This document shows, in pieces, positions 40,558 to 49,560 of a stretch of 64,000 nucleotides of DNA (position 1 is the first letter of the stretch; each line of letters opens with the position of its first letter). This stretch comes from Corynebacterium sphenisci DSM 44792 (GTDB taxonomy: Bacteria > Actinomycetota > Actinomycetes > Mycobacteriales > Mycobacteriaceae). A program made the translations under genes and the position numbers. The notes beneath the pieces were generated by a model. That model saw only the letters and a program-made list of their open reading frames with translations, had not been told where the DNA came from and searched no databases. The stretch lies in assembly GCF_001941505.1 (NCBI RefSeq), contig NZ_CP009248.1, positions 124,001 to 188,000 on the forward strand. Direction: 5' to 3'.

Positions 40558-40655
40558 TCGAGCCGACCCCGGCCGCCGCGCACCCTCGGCGACCGGGGTC
40601 CGGTGAACCCGGTGGGCCGGCGGGGGGAGGGGCGCCCCCTGCCCGGGGCAAGCGG

Positions 40656-40691
40656 AAACCCCGCCGCCCGGCCATGCGGCCGGGGACGGGG
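40656..40691 (-). terminator. Terminator after the 92-residue protein gene
   Basis: Read on the minus strand, CCCCGTCCCCGGCC (40691-40678), loop GCAT, and GGCCGGGCGGCGGGG (40673-40659) form a strong stem with one bulge, followed by TTT. It lies 21 bases after the stop. Confidence 0.65.
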
Positions 40692-40711
40692 CTCTGCGCT
40701 GGTTCTGGGGG

Positions 40712-40990
40712 CTAATTCCCCTGGGAGGCGTCCAAGCCCTGGCCGGCGTGGATCTCCGGGTTGAGGAAGTCGTACGAGTCGGTGTCCTCGGTGTGGATGT
40801 CGAAGGCATCCTCGCCGAAGGGCATGTTGGCGTCCCGACCGAAGGGCATGTTGATGTCGCCGGTCTGGATGAAGTTCACGTCGCCGTTGATCGTCTCGAC
40901 GTTGGCGAACGGAAGGTCGGGGAAGGTCACCTCGACGCTGTCCGGGGCGAACTGGGCCAGGGCCTCGATGATCTCGGGGGCGTTTTCCAT
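40712..40990 (-). CDS. Unrecognised 92-residue acidic protein
   Basis: I do not recognise this protein. It begins MENAPEIIEALAQFAPDSVE and is strongly acidic (many D/E, few K/R), without cysteine, signal peptide or membrane helix. Residues about 47-60 hold a short repeat, NMPFGRDA-NMPFGEDA, and the C-terminus is rich in D, E and aromatic residues. ATG 40990 has an excellent AGGAG seven bases upstream. A promoter lies about 100 bp before it and a terminator follows, so it looks like a complete, single-gene transcription unit. Small acidic corynebacterial cell-wall channel proteins (PorA/PorH) came to mind, but the sequence does not match what I know of them. Confidence 0.7.
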   Translation of the reverse strand: MENAPEIIEALAQFAPDSVEVTFPDLPFANVETINGDVNFIQTGDINMPFGRDANMPFGEDAFDIHTEDTDSYDFLNPEIHAGQGLDASQGN

Positions 40991-41095
40991 GTGGGACTCC
41001 TAGTGGAAGAAACTGACTGAGGACGAGCCTCGCTGGGGCGGGCGGGCGAGTGGGGTCCCGGTGGAACCCCAGGCTCACCAGCGCGTTCGGTCCAT

Positions 41096-41124
41096 ACGTT
41101 AGGTCCGCCTGCCCCGTGCCGCAA
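41096..41124 (-). promoter_or_regulatory. Promoter of the 92-residue protein gene
   Basis: On the minus strand TTGCGG (41119-41124) and TAACGT (41096-41101) are 17 bp apart. The -35 box and spacing match the katA promoter next door. Confidence 0.55.
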
Positions 41125-41221
41125 TCGGCGTCCCCGACCACTGTCCCAGGTAAAGGCGAACAACGTGAACCCCCTGTAATATGAACGGAGTTTCCGCAGG
41201 TCAGGAGTTTATTCATTGTTA

Positions 41222-41268
41222 CGCACGCTTTTGCGTGCGCAAGTAGGCCCACCCTCTTTCGGGGGTGG
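41222..41268 (-). terminator. Paired hairpins downstream of the mrp operon
   Basis: On the minus strand, CCACCCCCGAAAGAGGGTGG (41268-41249) and then GCACGC-AAAA-GCGTGC (within 41239-41222) form two adjacent stem-loops, 35-80 bases after the mrpG stop. No long U-tract. Confidence 0.5.
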
Positions 41269-41302
41269 TGTTAGGCCCTCCTGATGTAACGCCGCCGGTG
41301 GC

Positions 41303-41731
41303 TCAGCGGTCGGCCCGATAACCACGTTCACCGTCGGTGGGCGCGTCCCGCCCCGCCGGCGGGGCGTCCGGCTCCCCGTCCCCGATATGCGGCACCTGCC
41401 GGTCATGATCCTCGGCGGTGCCGTCGCGCACCCCCAGCACCGAGCGCCCCAGCACCTCCGAGGCCACCGCCGCGACCACGAGCATCGCCACGATCGCGGC
41501 CAGCGCGGTGAGCGCCTTGCCCCAGGTCATGGTGCCGTGGCTGAACTCCAGCAGCACATTGGCCAGCACCAGCGCCGGCAGGCCGAAGGCGATGCCCGCG
41601 GAGAGCTGGTTCAACCGGGTCAGCGCATCCGGGCTGCGCCACATCGCGATCGCCGAACCCAGCAGGTACACCGAGCCGAGCAGCACCAGGGCGGCGAACA
41701 CCGCCGTGTACAGCACCTGCACGATCCCCAT
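41303..41731 (-). CDS. mrpG: Na+/H+ antiporter subunit MrpG/MnhG
   Basis: A 142-residue membrane protein with three helices (about 4-30, 42-62, 67-90) and a hydrophilic tail. SAIAMWRSPDALTRLNQLSAGIAFGLPALVLAN contains the family pattern R-x-P-D...R-x-x...G. It is the last subunit of the Mrp complex, which exchanges Na+ (or other monovalent cations) for protons. ATG 41731 is two bases after the mrpF stop. A GTG at 41734 is also possible. Confidence 0.88.
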   Translation of the reverse strand: MGIVQVLYTAVFAALVLLGSVYLLGSAIAMWRSPDALTRLNQLSAGIAFGLPALVLANVLLEFSHGTMTWGKALTALAAIVAMLVVAAVASEVLGRSVLGVRDGTAEDHDRQVPHIGDGEPDAPPAGRDAPTDGERGYRADR

Positions 41732-41733
41732 CA

Positions 41734-42024
41734 CTACCTCCTGCCCCGGGACAGCACCCGCGCCAGGCCCACCGTGGACAGGATGCCCATCAGGCCCGCC
41801 AGCATGGCGATGTCGAATCGGATCGCGGTCTCCCGCAGCAGCGCCGTGGTGAGGAACACCCCCACCATCGGGAAGAACACCGCATCGGCGAGCACCGCCC
41901 GGGAGACGTTGTCGCGCACCCGGTAGGCCGCCACCGCCCCCAGCACGAAGGCCACCGCGCACAGCGCCACGCCGATCCCGGCGACCCAGTTCACCACCGT
42001 CGGATCCAGCAACCGCCCGCTCAT
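41734..42024 (-). CDS. mrpF: Na+/H+ antiporter subunit MrpF/MnhF
   Basis: A 96-residue subunit with three membrane helices. YRVRDNVSRAVLADAVFFPMVG corresponds to the conserved G-P-x-x-x-D-R-x-x-A-x-D motif of MrpF, here in a divergent form. ATG 42024 overlaps the mrpE stop by four bases. Length is normal for the family. Confidence 0.88.
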   Translation of the reverse strand: MSGRLLDPTVVNWVAGIGVALCAVAFVLGAVAAYRVRDNVSRAVLADAVFFPMVGVFLTTALLRETAIRFDIAMLAGLMGILSTVGLARVLSRGRR

Positions 42025-42488
42025 CGGGGCTCCTCTCCGGCAGCCGGCTCCGCGGGCCGGGGCTCGTCCACCTCATGCTGGGTGCCGGTCACCGCCCGCG
42101 GATCCGGGTGCACATCCGGGTCGTAGTCGTCGATCACGGCGACCGGCGGCCGCCGCAGCCCGCGCACCCGCGGGCTCATCCGCTCCTCCATCTCGTGGAA
42201 GCTGGCCGCCAGGGCGGGTATGTCCGCGCCGAAGACGCAGTGCACCAGCAGGGAGCGCGCGCCCCCGCCGGCGTCCCGGATCCCGCACACCAGGGTGCCC
42301 GGGGTCATCGTGATGGAGGCGGCCAGGCCCGCGATCTCGGCGTCCCGGTCCACCCGCAGCGGCACCTCCAGCAGCACCGGGGCCTGCCGGGGGCGCACCC
42401 GCAGATTGTCCGCGATCACCTCCGTGGCCGCGGTGATGACCTGGCCGACCAGCCAGATCGCGTAGCCGAGCAACTGGATGACGCGCAT
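42021..42488 (-). CDS. mrpE: Na+/H+ antiporter subunit MrpE/MnhE
   Basis: A 155-residue subunit with hydrophobic N-terminus (LLGYAIWLVGQVITAATEVIADNL) and a soluble C-terminal half. SITMTPGTLVCGIRD matches the MrpE signature T-x-T-P-G-T. It is needed for assembly rather than ion movement in better-studied Mrp systems. ATG 42488 shares one base with the mrpD stop (TGATG). Confidence 0.9.
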   Translation of the reverse strand: MRVIQLLGYAIWLVGQVITAATEVIADNLRVRPRQAPVLLEVPLRVDRDAEIAGLAASITMTPGTLVCGIRDAGGGARSLLVHCVFGADIPALAASFHEMEERMSPRVRGLRRPPVAVIDDYDPDVHPDPRAVTGTQHEVDEPRPAEPAAGEEPR

Positions 42489-44020
42489 CAGGGGACCCCC
42501 TTCGTGATCGTGCCGATGGCCGCGGCCGGGTCGCCCAGCGCCGCGGCGACGTAGCCGGGCACGTCCAGCAGCGCCTCGGCGGCCGCCCCGGTCCAGGACG
42601 ACACCCAGGCCGCGCCGAGGAACAGGGCCACGCCCACCAGGGCCAGGGCCGCGGCGGGCGCCGCCTTCGCGGCGGTGACGTGCAGGGAATCGGGCACCCC
42701 CTGCATCGGCCGGCCCCAGAACACCCCGCGCCACAGCCGGGCCATGGACAGCAGGGCGCCGATGCTGGCGATGATGATCGCGGCGATCACCACCACCGAG
42801 CGGGCCCCGCCGCCGGCGGCGGCGGTGAACACCACCGCCACCTTGCCGAACATGCCGGAGAAGGGCGGGAAGCCCACGATGGACAGGCTCATCGCGGCCA
42901 TCACCCAGGCCACCAGCGGATCCCGGCGGGCCAGCCCGGACAGCCGGGACAGCCGGCCGGTGCCGTAGGTCTCCTCCACCGCCCCGGCGCCCATGATGAG
43001 GGAGCCCACGGTGACCATGTGGTGCACCGCGTAGAACACGCCCGCGGCCAGCGCCGCCCGGGCGTCGCCGTCGGTGAAGGCCAGGGTGACCAGGATGAAG
43101 GGCATCCCGTTGACCATCTGGTAGGCCAGGATCTCGCGCATCGTGCGCTCCGCGAGGCCCGCGAAGCCGCCCACCAGCATGGAGGCCACCATGACCAGGA
43201 TCAGCGGCCAGTGCCAGGCCGGGTTCATGCCCACGATGACCACGTAGATCCGGAAGAGCATGTACACCGCGACCTTGGTGTGGATCGCGGAGAACAGCGC
43301 CATCACCGCCGGGGAGGTGCCCGGGTAGGTCCGCGGCAGCCAGGTGTGCACCGGCACCAGGCCCGCCTTCACGCACAGCGCCAGCACCACCAGGCCCAGG
43401 GCCACCGCCCCGGCCCCGCCCTCGGCGGCCATCCCGGCGAGCAGGGCGATGTTCACCGCGCCCACCGCGCCGTAGGTCAGGGCCACCCCGATGAGCAGCA
43501 CCGTGGAGGTGAGCAGGTTCACCAGCACGAAGGCCCGGCCCGCGGCGAGCCGGCGCCAGGTGCCGGTCACCGCGATCATCCCGTAGGAGGGCAGCAGCAT
43601 GACCTCCATGAAGACGAAGAAGTTGAACAGGTCCGCGGTGAGGAAGGCCCCCGCCGCCCCGGCGAGCATCATCAGGGTCAGCGCCCCGAAGAAGCGGGAG
43701 GAGTTCTCGCCCACCGCCTGCGCGAACCAGGAGCCGACGGTGACCACCGCCGCGGCCACGGCGAGCATCAGCATGCTCATCGGGTCCGCGACGAAGGGGA
43801 TCGCCACCCCGCCGGGGAAGGCGCCCACCCCATGGCCCACCGGGCCATGGGCCGCGGTCCAGCCCAGCAGCGCGAAGGCGCAGGCGGACACCCCCGCCGG
43901 CACCACCAGGGACAGCGCCACCCGGGCGCGGTGCGAGGGCAGCACCGCGGAGACCGCGGCGAGCATCAGCGGCACCGCCACGAACAGCGGCAGCGCCGCG
44001 GAAATGGTCTCGGGGCTCAT
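42488..44020 (-). CDS. mrpD: Na+/H+ antiporter subunit MrpD/MnhD
   Basis: A 510-residue polytopic protein homologous to the NuoN/NuoM family of complex I. About 13-14 helices are expected. LCVKAGLVPVHTWLPRTYPGTSPAVMALFSAIHTKVAVYML holds the conserved lysines and His of the antiporter core, and the N-terminal half includes the Glu of FFVFMEVMLLPSY. ATG 44020 overlaps the mrpC stop by four bases. With MrpA it forms the cation/proton translocation unit. Confidence 0.93.
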   Translation of the reverse strand: MSPETISAALPLFVAVPLMLAAVSAVLPSHRARVALSLVVPAGVSACAFALLGWTAAHGPVGHGVGAFPGGVAIPFVADPMSMLMLAVAAAVVTVGSWFAQAVGENSSRFFGALTLMMLAGAAGAFLTADLFNFFVFMEVMLLPSYGMIAVTGTWRRLAAGRAFVLVNLLTSTVLLIGVALTYGAVGAVNIALLAGMAAEGGAGAVALGLVVLALCVKAGLVPVHTWLPRTYPGTSPAVMALFSAIHTKVAVYMLFRIYVVIVGMNPAWHWPLILVMVASMLVGGFAGLAERTMREILAYQMVNGMPFILVTLAFTDGDARAALAAGVFYAVHHMVTVGSLIMGAGAVEETYGTGRLSRLSGLARRDPLVAWVMAAMSLSIVGFPPFSGMFGKVAVVFTAAAGGGARSVVVIAAIIIASIGALLSMARLWRGVFWGRPMQGVPDSLHVTAAKAAPAAALALVGVALFLGAAWVSSWTGAAAEALLDVPGYVAAALGDPAAAIGTITKGVP

Positions 44021-44487
44021 CGGTCCTCCCCCGGGTCGTCGTCGTCCGGTGCGGCATCCTCGCCGGCGGCGCGGCCCTCGGCGCGCGCCGAGGAGCGCCG
44101 GCCCTGGCGCAGCCCCTCATCGGGCATGGAGTCCCCGGCGCGGCGGCCGGCGGTGGACAGCAGCAGGTTCGCCTCGTGATCCTCCACCACCCGGGTGTCG
44201 TCGTCCCGGCCCAGCCCGGCCAGGGCGAGCATGAACGCGGTCACCGCCATGGTGATCACGATCGCGGTGAGCACGAAGGCCTGGGGCAGGGGATCGGCCG
44301 CCCCGGCCGGGGTGGCCCGGGCCATCAGCGGCTCCTCCCGCCACCGGCCCACCCCGGTGGCCAGGATGATCAGGTTCGCGGCATGGGAGATGAGCGTCAT
44401 GCCGATGATGAGGCGGACCATGCCGCGCTGGAGCACCAGGTAGGCGCCCCCGCCGGCGAGGACCGCGGCAATCAGCGCGATGATCAT
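44017..44487 (-). CDS. mrpC: Na+/H+ antiporter subunit MrpC/MnhC
   Basis: A 156-residue NuoK-like subunit with three helices. RGMVRLIIGMTLISHAANLIIL and PLPQAFVLTAIVITMAVTAFML are the family segments, with the P-x-x-Q-A-L/F-x-L-T-A-I-V-I motif intact. The C-terminal 50 residues are a charged tail longer than usual. ATG 44487 overlaps the mrpA stop by four bases. Confidence 0.92.
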   Translation of the reverse strand: MIIALIAAVLAGGGAYLVLQRGMVRLIIGMTLISHAANLIILATGVGRWREEPLMARATPAGAADPLPQAFVLTAIVITMAVTAFMLALAGLGRDDDTRVVEDHEANLLLSTAGRRAGDSMPDEGLRQGRRSSARAEGRAAGEDAAPDDDDPGEDR

Positions 44488-47396
44488 CGCAGGGCCTCCT
44501 TCCCCGGGGCCCCGGCCCCGGCCGCCGCCGACTCCGGCGGCGCATGGTAGCTGCCGTACTGCTCCGGCGGCACCCGGATCCCGGTGCGCGCCACCACCCC
44601 GGCCTCCAGCTGCTCCGGGGACTTCGGCGACCCGGGCCGGGTCGGCCCGCCCAGGTGGTTCAGGGCCCCGGCGACGATGCCGAGCACCGCCAGGTACACG
44701 CCCACGTCGAAGATCAGGGCGGTGGTCAGGTGCTGGCCGGCGAGATGGCCGTAGAGGGGGGCCAGGAAGGACCCGCCCGCGTAGCCGGCGAAGCCGGTGA
44801 CGATGGCCACGATCACCCCGAACCCGGACAGGGCGTAGGGCAGATCCCGGGGGAACAGCCGGCGGTCGTCCGGCTGCGCCAGGTACATCAGCATCAGCGC
44901 CGCGGCGCCGATCAGGGCGGCGTTGAAGCCGCCGCCGGGCTCCTCGCCGCCGCGCCAGAGCACCACCACGGAGATGGCGAACAGCAGCGGGGCCAGCCAG
45001 CGCACCAGCAGCCGCAGGGACAGCGAGTTCAGCCGCGCCTCGGGCAGCGGGCCCGGCATGATCCGGTGATGCGGCCAGCGCGGCATGGAGGCCACCACCG
45101 CGGCCATCGCGATCCCGGCCATGCCCAGCACCGCCAGCTCGCCCATGGTGTCGAAGGCGCGGAACTCCACCAGGATGGTGTTCACCACGTTGCCCTCCCC
45201 GGTGACCTCCGGGCCGTGCTCCAGGTACCAGGCGGCCAGCTCCGGTTTCGGCCGGCGCCCGGTGAGGCTCCACACCGCCCCGAAGGTGGCCACGCCCACG
45301 CCCAGGCCGACCAGCGTCCCGGCGGCCCGGCGGGCCCCGGAGGTGCCGGTGAAGGCCCGCGGCTGGTGCCGCAGCACCAGCATCATCAGCACCACGGTGA
45401 GGATCTCCACCATGAACTGGGTCAGCGCCACGTCCGGGGCGCCGAGCAGCAGCACCTGCAGGGTCACCCCGGTGCCGGTGACCCCGAGCAGCACCGCGGC
45501 CTGCAGCCGGTTGCGCGCCCGGATCGTGGCCAGGGTGCCGATCACCACCACGGACAGCGGGATCAGGTCGGTGAGGTGGTCGATCCCGGCGAGCTTCGGC
45601 GCCGCCGGCGCCCCGCCCAGGCCCGGGGCCACGGTCACCGCGGCGGCGTAGCCCACCACCAGCACCAGCAGCGGGGCCAGGTGCCGGCTGGGCGCATGGG
45701 ACAGCGCCGGGGCGCCGAGGGCCCGGCCCACCCGGGCCGCGGCGGTGGTGCCGGCGTGGATCGCCTGCACCCCGGTGAAGGGCGCCAGGGTGCGCTCCAG
45801 CAGCGCCTCGTGCAGGGCGCGGCGGCCGATCACGACCACCACCCCGGCGGCGAGCACCGCCGCCGAGATCATCAGCGGCACCCCCACCCCGTGCCACAGC
45901 GCCAGGTGGGTGCCGGCGTAGTCCCCGCCGCGCACGGTGCGCGCCACCGCGTCCAGGGGCCGGTCCAGCGCCCCGGCGGCGAAGGCCGCGGGCAGCGAGG
46001 CCACCCCGGGCAGCGCCGCGGGCAGCCACAGCGCCACCGGGGCCTCCCGCACCTCGGAGACGTCCCGGGGGCCATCGAAGAACACGCCCAGCACCAGCCG
46101 GGCGGAGTAGGTGAAGGTGGCCAGGGCGCCGAAGGCGGCGCACAGCAGCAGCGCCACGGTGCCGCCGGCGCCCAGCGGGGCCTCGGTGAAGGCCTCCAGC
46201 ATGCCCTCCTTGGACAGGAAGCCCAGCATCGGCGGCACCGCCGCCATGGAGGCCGCGCCCAGGGCCATCGAGCCGAAGGTCCACGGCATCCGCCGCCACA
46301 GCGGGCCCAGCCGGCTCATCGAGCGGGTGCCGGTCTGGTGGTCCACCACCCCGGCGAGCATGAACAGGGAGGACTTGAACATGGCGTGCGCGATGGTGTG
46401 CACCACCGCCGCGACGATCGCGAAATGGGTGCCCACCCCGATGGTGGCCACGATCCAGCCCAGCTGGGAGACCGTGGAGTAGGCGGTGAGCCGCTTGATG
46501 TCGTCCTGCTGGATGGCGAACACCGCGGTGGCCACCGCGGTGCCCATGCCCACCACGATCAGGGTCACCTGCCAGGCCGGGGTGGCGTGGAAGGCGGTGG
46601 CGAAGCGCAGCAGCAGGTAGACGCCGGCCTTGACCACCGCCGCGGCGTGCAGGAAGGCCGACACCGGGGTGGCCGCGGCCATCGCCTCCGGCAGCCAGGG
46701 GTGGAAGGGGAACTGGGCGGCCTTGGAGAAGCCGGCGAAGGCCACCAGCAGCGCCACCGCCGCGGTGAACCCGGGACGGTCCCGCCACACCGGGTCGGCC
46801 AGCAGCGCGCCCAGGTCGGTGGTGCCGGTGGCCCACACCGCCGCGCCCAGGCCGGCGAGCAGCAGCAGCCCGCCGGTGAAGGTGAGCAGCAGGGTGCGCA
46901 TCGCCCCATCCTCGCCGCCCGGCCCGGAGCGGGCGATCAGCATGAAGGAGGCCAGGGAGACCAGCTCCCAGCCGACGAAGAGCAGCACCACGTCATCGGC
47001 GAGCACCAGCAGCAGCACCGCCAGCATGAACCCGGTCATCAGCACGTAGAAGCTCATCGTGCCGGAGCGGGCCGGCAGGTAGGCGGTGGAGTAGATGAAC
47101 ACCACCGAGCCGATCACCAGCGCCAGCATGGCGAAGACGAAGGACAGCGGATCGAGCCGCAGGGCGAAGTCGACGCCCGCGCCGCCGGGCAGCATGCCGC
47201 CGGCCCACTCCGCCCGCCAGGCCGGGTGCGCGCCGGCGAAGACGTCCGGGGCGAGCCGGGCCAGCTGCACCGCGGCGACGGCGAAGAACGCGGTCAGCGG
47301 CCAGCCGGCGTGCCGGTCCAGGACCCGGACGAGCAGCGGGGTGAGGAGGAGGGCGCAGGCGACCAGGGCGGGGACGCTGAGGAGGGTCAGGGCCAT
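44484..47396 (-). CDS. mrpA: Na+/H+ antiporter subunit MrpA fused to MrpB
   Basis: A 970-residue fusion typical of actinobacterial Mrp systems. The first about 500 residues are NuoL-like (GWELVSLASFMLIARS, FSKAAQFPFHPWLPEAMAAATPVSAFLHAAAVVKAG). A middle region carries the MrpA-specific C-terminal part (DVALTQFMVEILTVVLMMLVL). The last about 150 residues match MrpB (LLVRWLAPLLFAISVVVLWRGGEEPGGGFNAALIGAAALM). It drives Na+/H+ exchange and supports pH and salt tolerance. ATG 47396 follows CTGGAAAGCGAACC. It is first of six overlapping genes A(B)-C-D-E-F-G. Confidence 0.95.
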   Translation of the reverse strand: MALTLLSVPALVACALLLTPLLVRVLDRHAGWPLTAFFAVAAVQLARLAPDVFAGAHPAWRAEWAGGMLPGGAGVDFALRLDPLSFVFAMLALVIGSVVFIYSTAYLPARSGTMSFYVLMTGFMLAVLLLVLADDVVLLFVGWELVSLASFMLIARSGPGGEDGAMRTLLLTFTGGLLLLAGLGAAVWATGTTDLGALLADPVWRDRPGFTAAVALLVAFAGFSKAAQFPFHPWLPEAMAAATPVSAFLHAAAVVKAGVYLLLRFATAFHATPAWQVTLIVVGMGTAVATAVFAIQQDDIKRLTAYSTVSQLGWIVATIGVGTHFAIVAAVVHTIAHAMFKSSLFMLAGVVDHQTGTRSMSRLGPLWRRMPWTFGSMALGAASMAAVPPMLGFLSKEGMLEAFTEAPLGAGGTVALLLCAAFGALATFTYSARLVLGVFFDGPRDVSEVREAPVALWLPAALPGVASLPAAFAAGALDRPLDAVARTVRGGDYAGTHLALWHGVGVPLMISAAVLAAGVVVVIGRRALHEALLERTLAPFTGVQAIHAGTTAAARVGRALGAPALSHAPSRHLAPLLVLVVGYAAAVTVAPGLGGAPAAPKLAGIDHLTDLIPLSVVVIGTLATIRARNRLQAAVLLGVTGTGVTLQVLLLGAPDVALTQFMVEILTVVLMMLVLRHQPRAFTGTSGARRAAGTLVGLGVGVATFGAVWSLTGRRPKPELAAWYLEHGPEVTGEGNVVNTILVEFRAFDTMGELAVLGMAGIAMAAVVASMPRWPHHRIMPGPLPEARLNSLSLRLLVRWLAPLLFAISVVVLWRGGEEPGGGFNAALIGAAALMLMYLAQPDDRRLFPRDLPYALSGFGVIVAIVTGFAGYAGGSFLAPLYGHLAGQHLTTALIFDVGVYLAVLGIVAGALNHLGGPTRPGSPKSPEQLEAGVVARTGIRVPPEQYGSYHAPPESAAAGAGAPGKEALR

Positions 47397-47670
47397 GGTT
47401 CGCTTTCCAGGGCGAGCGGGCGTGTTCGGCGAACAAGGGGGTCCTTCCCCGGCCGCGCGCCCACCGGCCAAGCGCGGTCCGCGGCCCGGGGTGGGCGCGG
47501 TCCCCCGCGGAGCCCGGGGACGCGGGCCCCGCACTTCGGTTCCCACAGTAGCAATCGGGCATCCGCTCACCGACGCTCACCCGGTGCCTGGCGCGGGAGG
47601 CCGGATTCGCGCGGCCGGGACGCGGCGGGGCACCCCATTGCGCGGGTGGGCGCGGGCTAGCCTGGGCGCC

Positions 47671-49326
47671 ATGAGCCCGCGCGCCCGGACCCCCGCATCC
47701 CCCGCCCGCCGCAGCGCCCCGGGGGCGCTGCCGCGGCTCATCGCCGTGCTGCTGGTGGCGCTGCCGCTGGCCCTGGCCGGGGTGCTCGCCGCCGGCGGGG
47801 CCCGCCCGCTGCACGTGCCCTGGCCGGCCGGATCGGCCGCCGAGGCCGCCCCGCCGCCGATCGACGTCGCCCGGGTGCAGGAGGCGCGCCGGGCGCTGGC
47901 CGAGGCCGCCGCCGCGGCCGGGTTCCTCGACGCCGCCCTCGTCGAGGCCGGCGAGGGGGTCGGCGAACTCGACGACGGCGCCGGCCGGCTCGCCGACGGG
48001 ATGGGCGCGATCCGCGCCGGCACCGCGGAGATCGGGGAGGGCGCCCGGGGCCTGGCCGATGGCCTGGACGCGGCCACCGGGGGGCTGAGCCTGGCGGCGG
48101 TGGCCGCCGGGCAGGTGCAGGTCGCCGCGGCCCGGGCCCGGGAGTCCCTGGAGGGGGTCGACGACCCGGCGGCCGAGGACGCGCTGGCCGATATCGAGTC
48201 CCTGGAGCGCCAGCTCTCCGCGGTGGACTTCGCCGCCCTGGACGGTGAACTGGGCCGGGCCCGGGACGGGGCCCGGTCCATGGCCGACGAGGTCGCCGGG
48301 CCCTACGCCTCCGGGGTGGCCGAGGCCGCCGACGGCTCCCGGCGGCTGGCCGACGGGATCGCGCAGCTGCGCGGCGGCCAGGAGCGGCTGGCCGGCATGT
48401 CCGGCAACATCGGCGCCGCCCTGGACAAGGCGCAGCGCACCATGCCGGCGCCCACCGCGGAGCAGATGCGCGCCGCCGGGATGGGCGGCGCCGGCGACCC
48501 CGCCCCGGAGCCGGCCGCCCCGGCCACCCCGGACTGGGCGGTGCCCTACCTCGCCGCGCTGCTGGCCGGCGCCGTCGCCGCGGTGCCCTGGCTGTGGGCC
48601 GGCGCCCCCGGCCGGCCCGGCCCCGGCGCCGGCCGCGGGCTGCTCGCCTGGGCGGCGGCCACCGCCCTCGGCGCCGTGGCGCTGCTCGCCCCGGCCGCGC
48701 CGGGCAGCACCCCGGCGGCGATCCTCGCCGTGGGCGTGCTCGCCCTCGCCGCGGCCGCCTCCGCCGTGGTCGCCGGGGTGCTGGTGCGCGCCCTGGGCGC
48801 CCTCGCCGGGCGGGCGGCGCTGCTGGCCGGGCTGCTCGCCCAGGCGGTGGTGGTCGCGGTGGTCTGGCGCGGCGGCCCCGACCAGGTCTACGCCGCGGCC
48901 GCCGACGCCGGCGGGGCGGTGGCCGCGCAGCCGGCCGGGACCGTCTGGCGGGTGGCCGCCGCGGCCGGGCCGCTGCAGCATGCGGTGGCCGCGCTGGCCG
49001 CGATCACCGGCTCCGGGCCGGACGCGGTGTGGCTGGCCGGGGCGGCGGTGACCGCCGCGGTGGCCGCCCTCGGCGCCGTGGGGCTGCGCCTGCTGCGCAC
49101 CCCGGTCGAGCCCGCCGGCGCTCCCGCGGCGCCCGCGCCGGAGCCCGCGCCGACGGTGGCGATGCCGGCCGCGGCGCCCGCCGCGGGGGAGCCCGCCGCG
49201 GCGGGGGAGGGCGATCCGGATCCGGCCGGGACCGACGCTGACGCGCCCACCACCGAGCTGCCCGCCATCGCCGACCCGGAGCCGGAATCCGGGGGTGCGG
49301 ACCCGGGCCGGCACCGGCGCGGCTGA
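47671..49326 (+). CDS. Membrane protein with LADG-type heptad repeats, YhgE/Pip-like
   Basis: A 552-residue protein with an N-terminal helix (about 21-43). A long extracytoplasmic helical region follows, built on repeats such as GVGELDDGAGRLADGMGAIRAG and ADGSRRLADGIAQLRGG. At least five C-terminal helices come next (from about 288), then an acidic/Pro-rich tail. The repeat pattern is that of YhgE/Pip proteins, some of which are phage-infection or export-related, but this is only a family resemblance. ATG 47671 is the first Met after a divergent 274-bp gap from mrpA. A terminator follows the gene. Confidence 0.65.
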   Translation: MSPRARTPASPARRSAPGALPRLIAVLLVALPLALAGVLAAGGARPLHVPWPAGSAAEAAPPPIDVARVQEARRALAEAAAAAGFLDAALVEAGEGVGELDDGAGRLADGMGAIRAGTAEIGEGARGLADGLDAATGGLSLAAVAAGQVQVAAARARESLEGVDDPAAEDALADIESLERQLSAVDFAALDGELGRARDGARSMADEVAGPYASGVAEAADGSRRLADGIAQLRGGQERLAGMSGNIGAALDKAQRTMPAPTAEQMRAAGMGGAGDPAPEPAAPATPDWAVPYLAALLAGAVAAVPWLWAGAPGRPGPGAGRGLLAWAAATALGAVALLAPAAPGSTPAAILAVGVLALAAAASAVVAGVLVRALGALAGRAALLAGLLAQAVVVAVVWRGGPDQVYAAAADAGGAVAAQPAGTVWRVAAAAGPLQHAVAALAAITGSGPDAVWLAGAAVTAAVAALGAVGLRLLRTPVEPAGAPAAPAPEPAPTVAMPAAAPAAGEPAAAGEGDPDPAGTDADAPTTELPAIADPEPESGGADPGRHRRG

Positions 49327-49344
49327 GGGGGCGGGGGACGCGGA

Positions 49345-49374
49345 AACGCCGCCGACCTGATGGTCGGCGGCGTT
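49345..49374. terminator. Bidirectional terminator between membrane protein gene and tRNA-Pro
   Basis: A perfect 13-bp stem (AACGCCGCCGACC against GGTCGGCGGCGTT) with loop TGAT. A/T-ending arms make it usable from both sides. Confidence 0.75.
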
Positions 49375-49378
49375 CTCG

Positions 49379-49455
<77 letters not shown>

Positions 49456-49560
49456 GTGCGACTCGCCGCGGCACGGGGCCGCGTCGCGTCTCGGCAACGT
49501 TGAACACATTAGACCTCCGCCGCCGGGAAAGGCAAAACCCCAGGGTGCGCCGGGGCGGGC

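Larger units (their letters stand above)
40991..41302. other. Intergenic region between the small acidic protein and the mrp operon end
   Basis: Holds the promoter and about 100-base leader of the minus-strand 92-residue gene, and two hairpins near 41222-41268 that lie downstream of mrpG. No other gene is supported. Confidence 0.5.

Noticed and set aside
40712-40990. PorA/PorH-type cell-wall channel protein.
   Set aside because: Size and acidity are suggestive, but the sequence is longer and shows no segment I can match to known porins.
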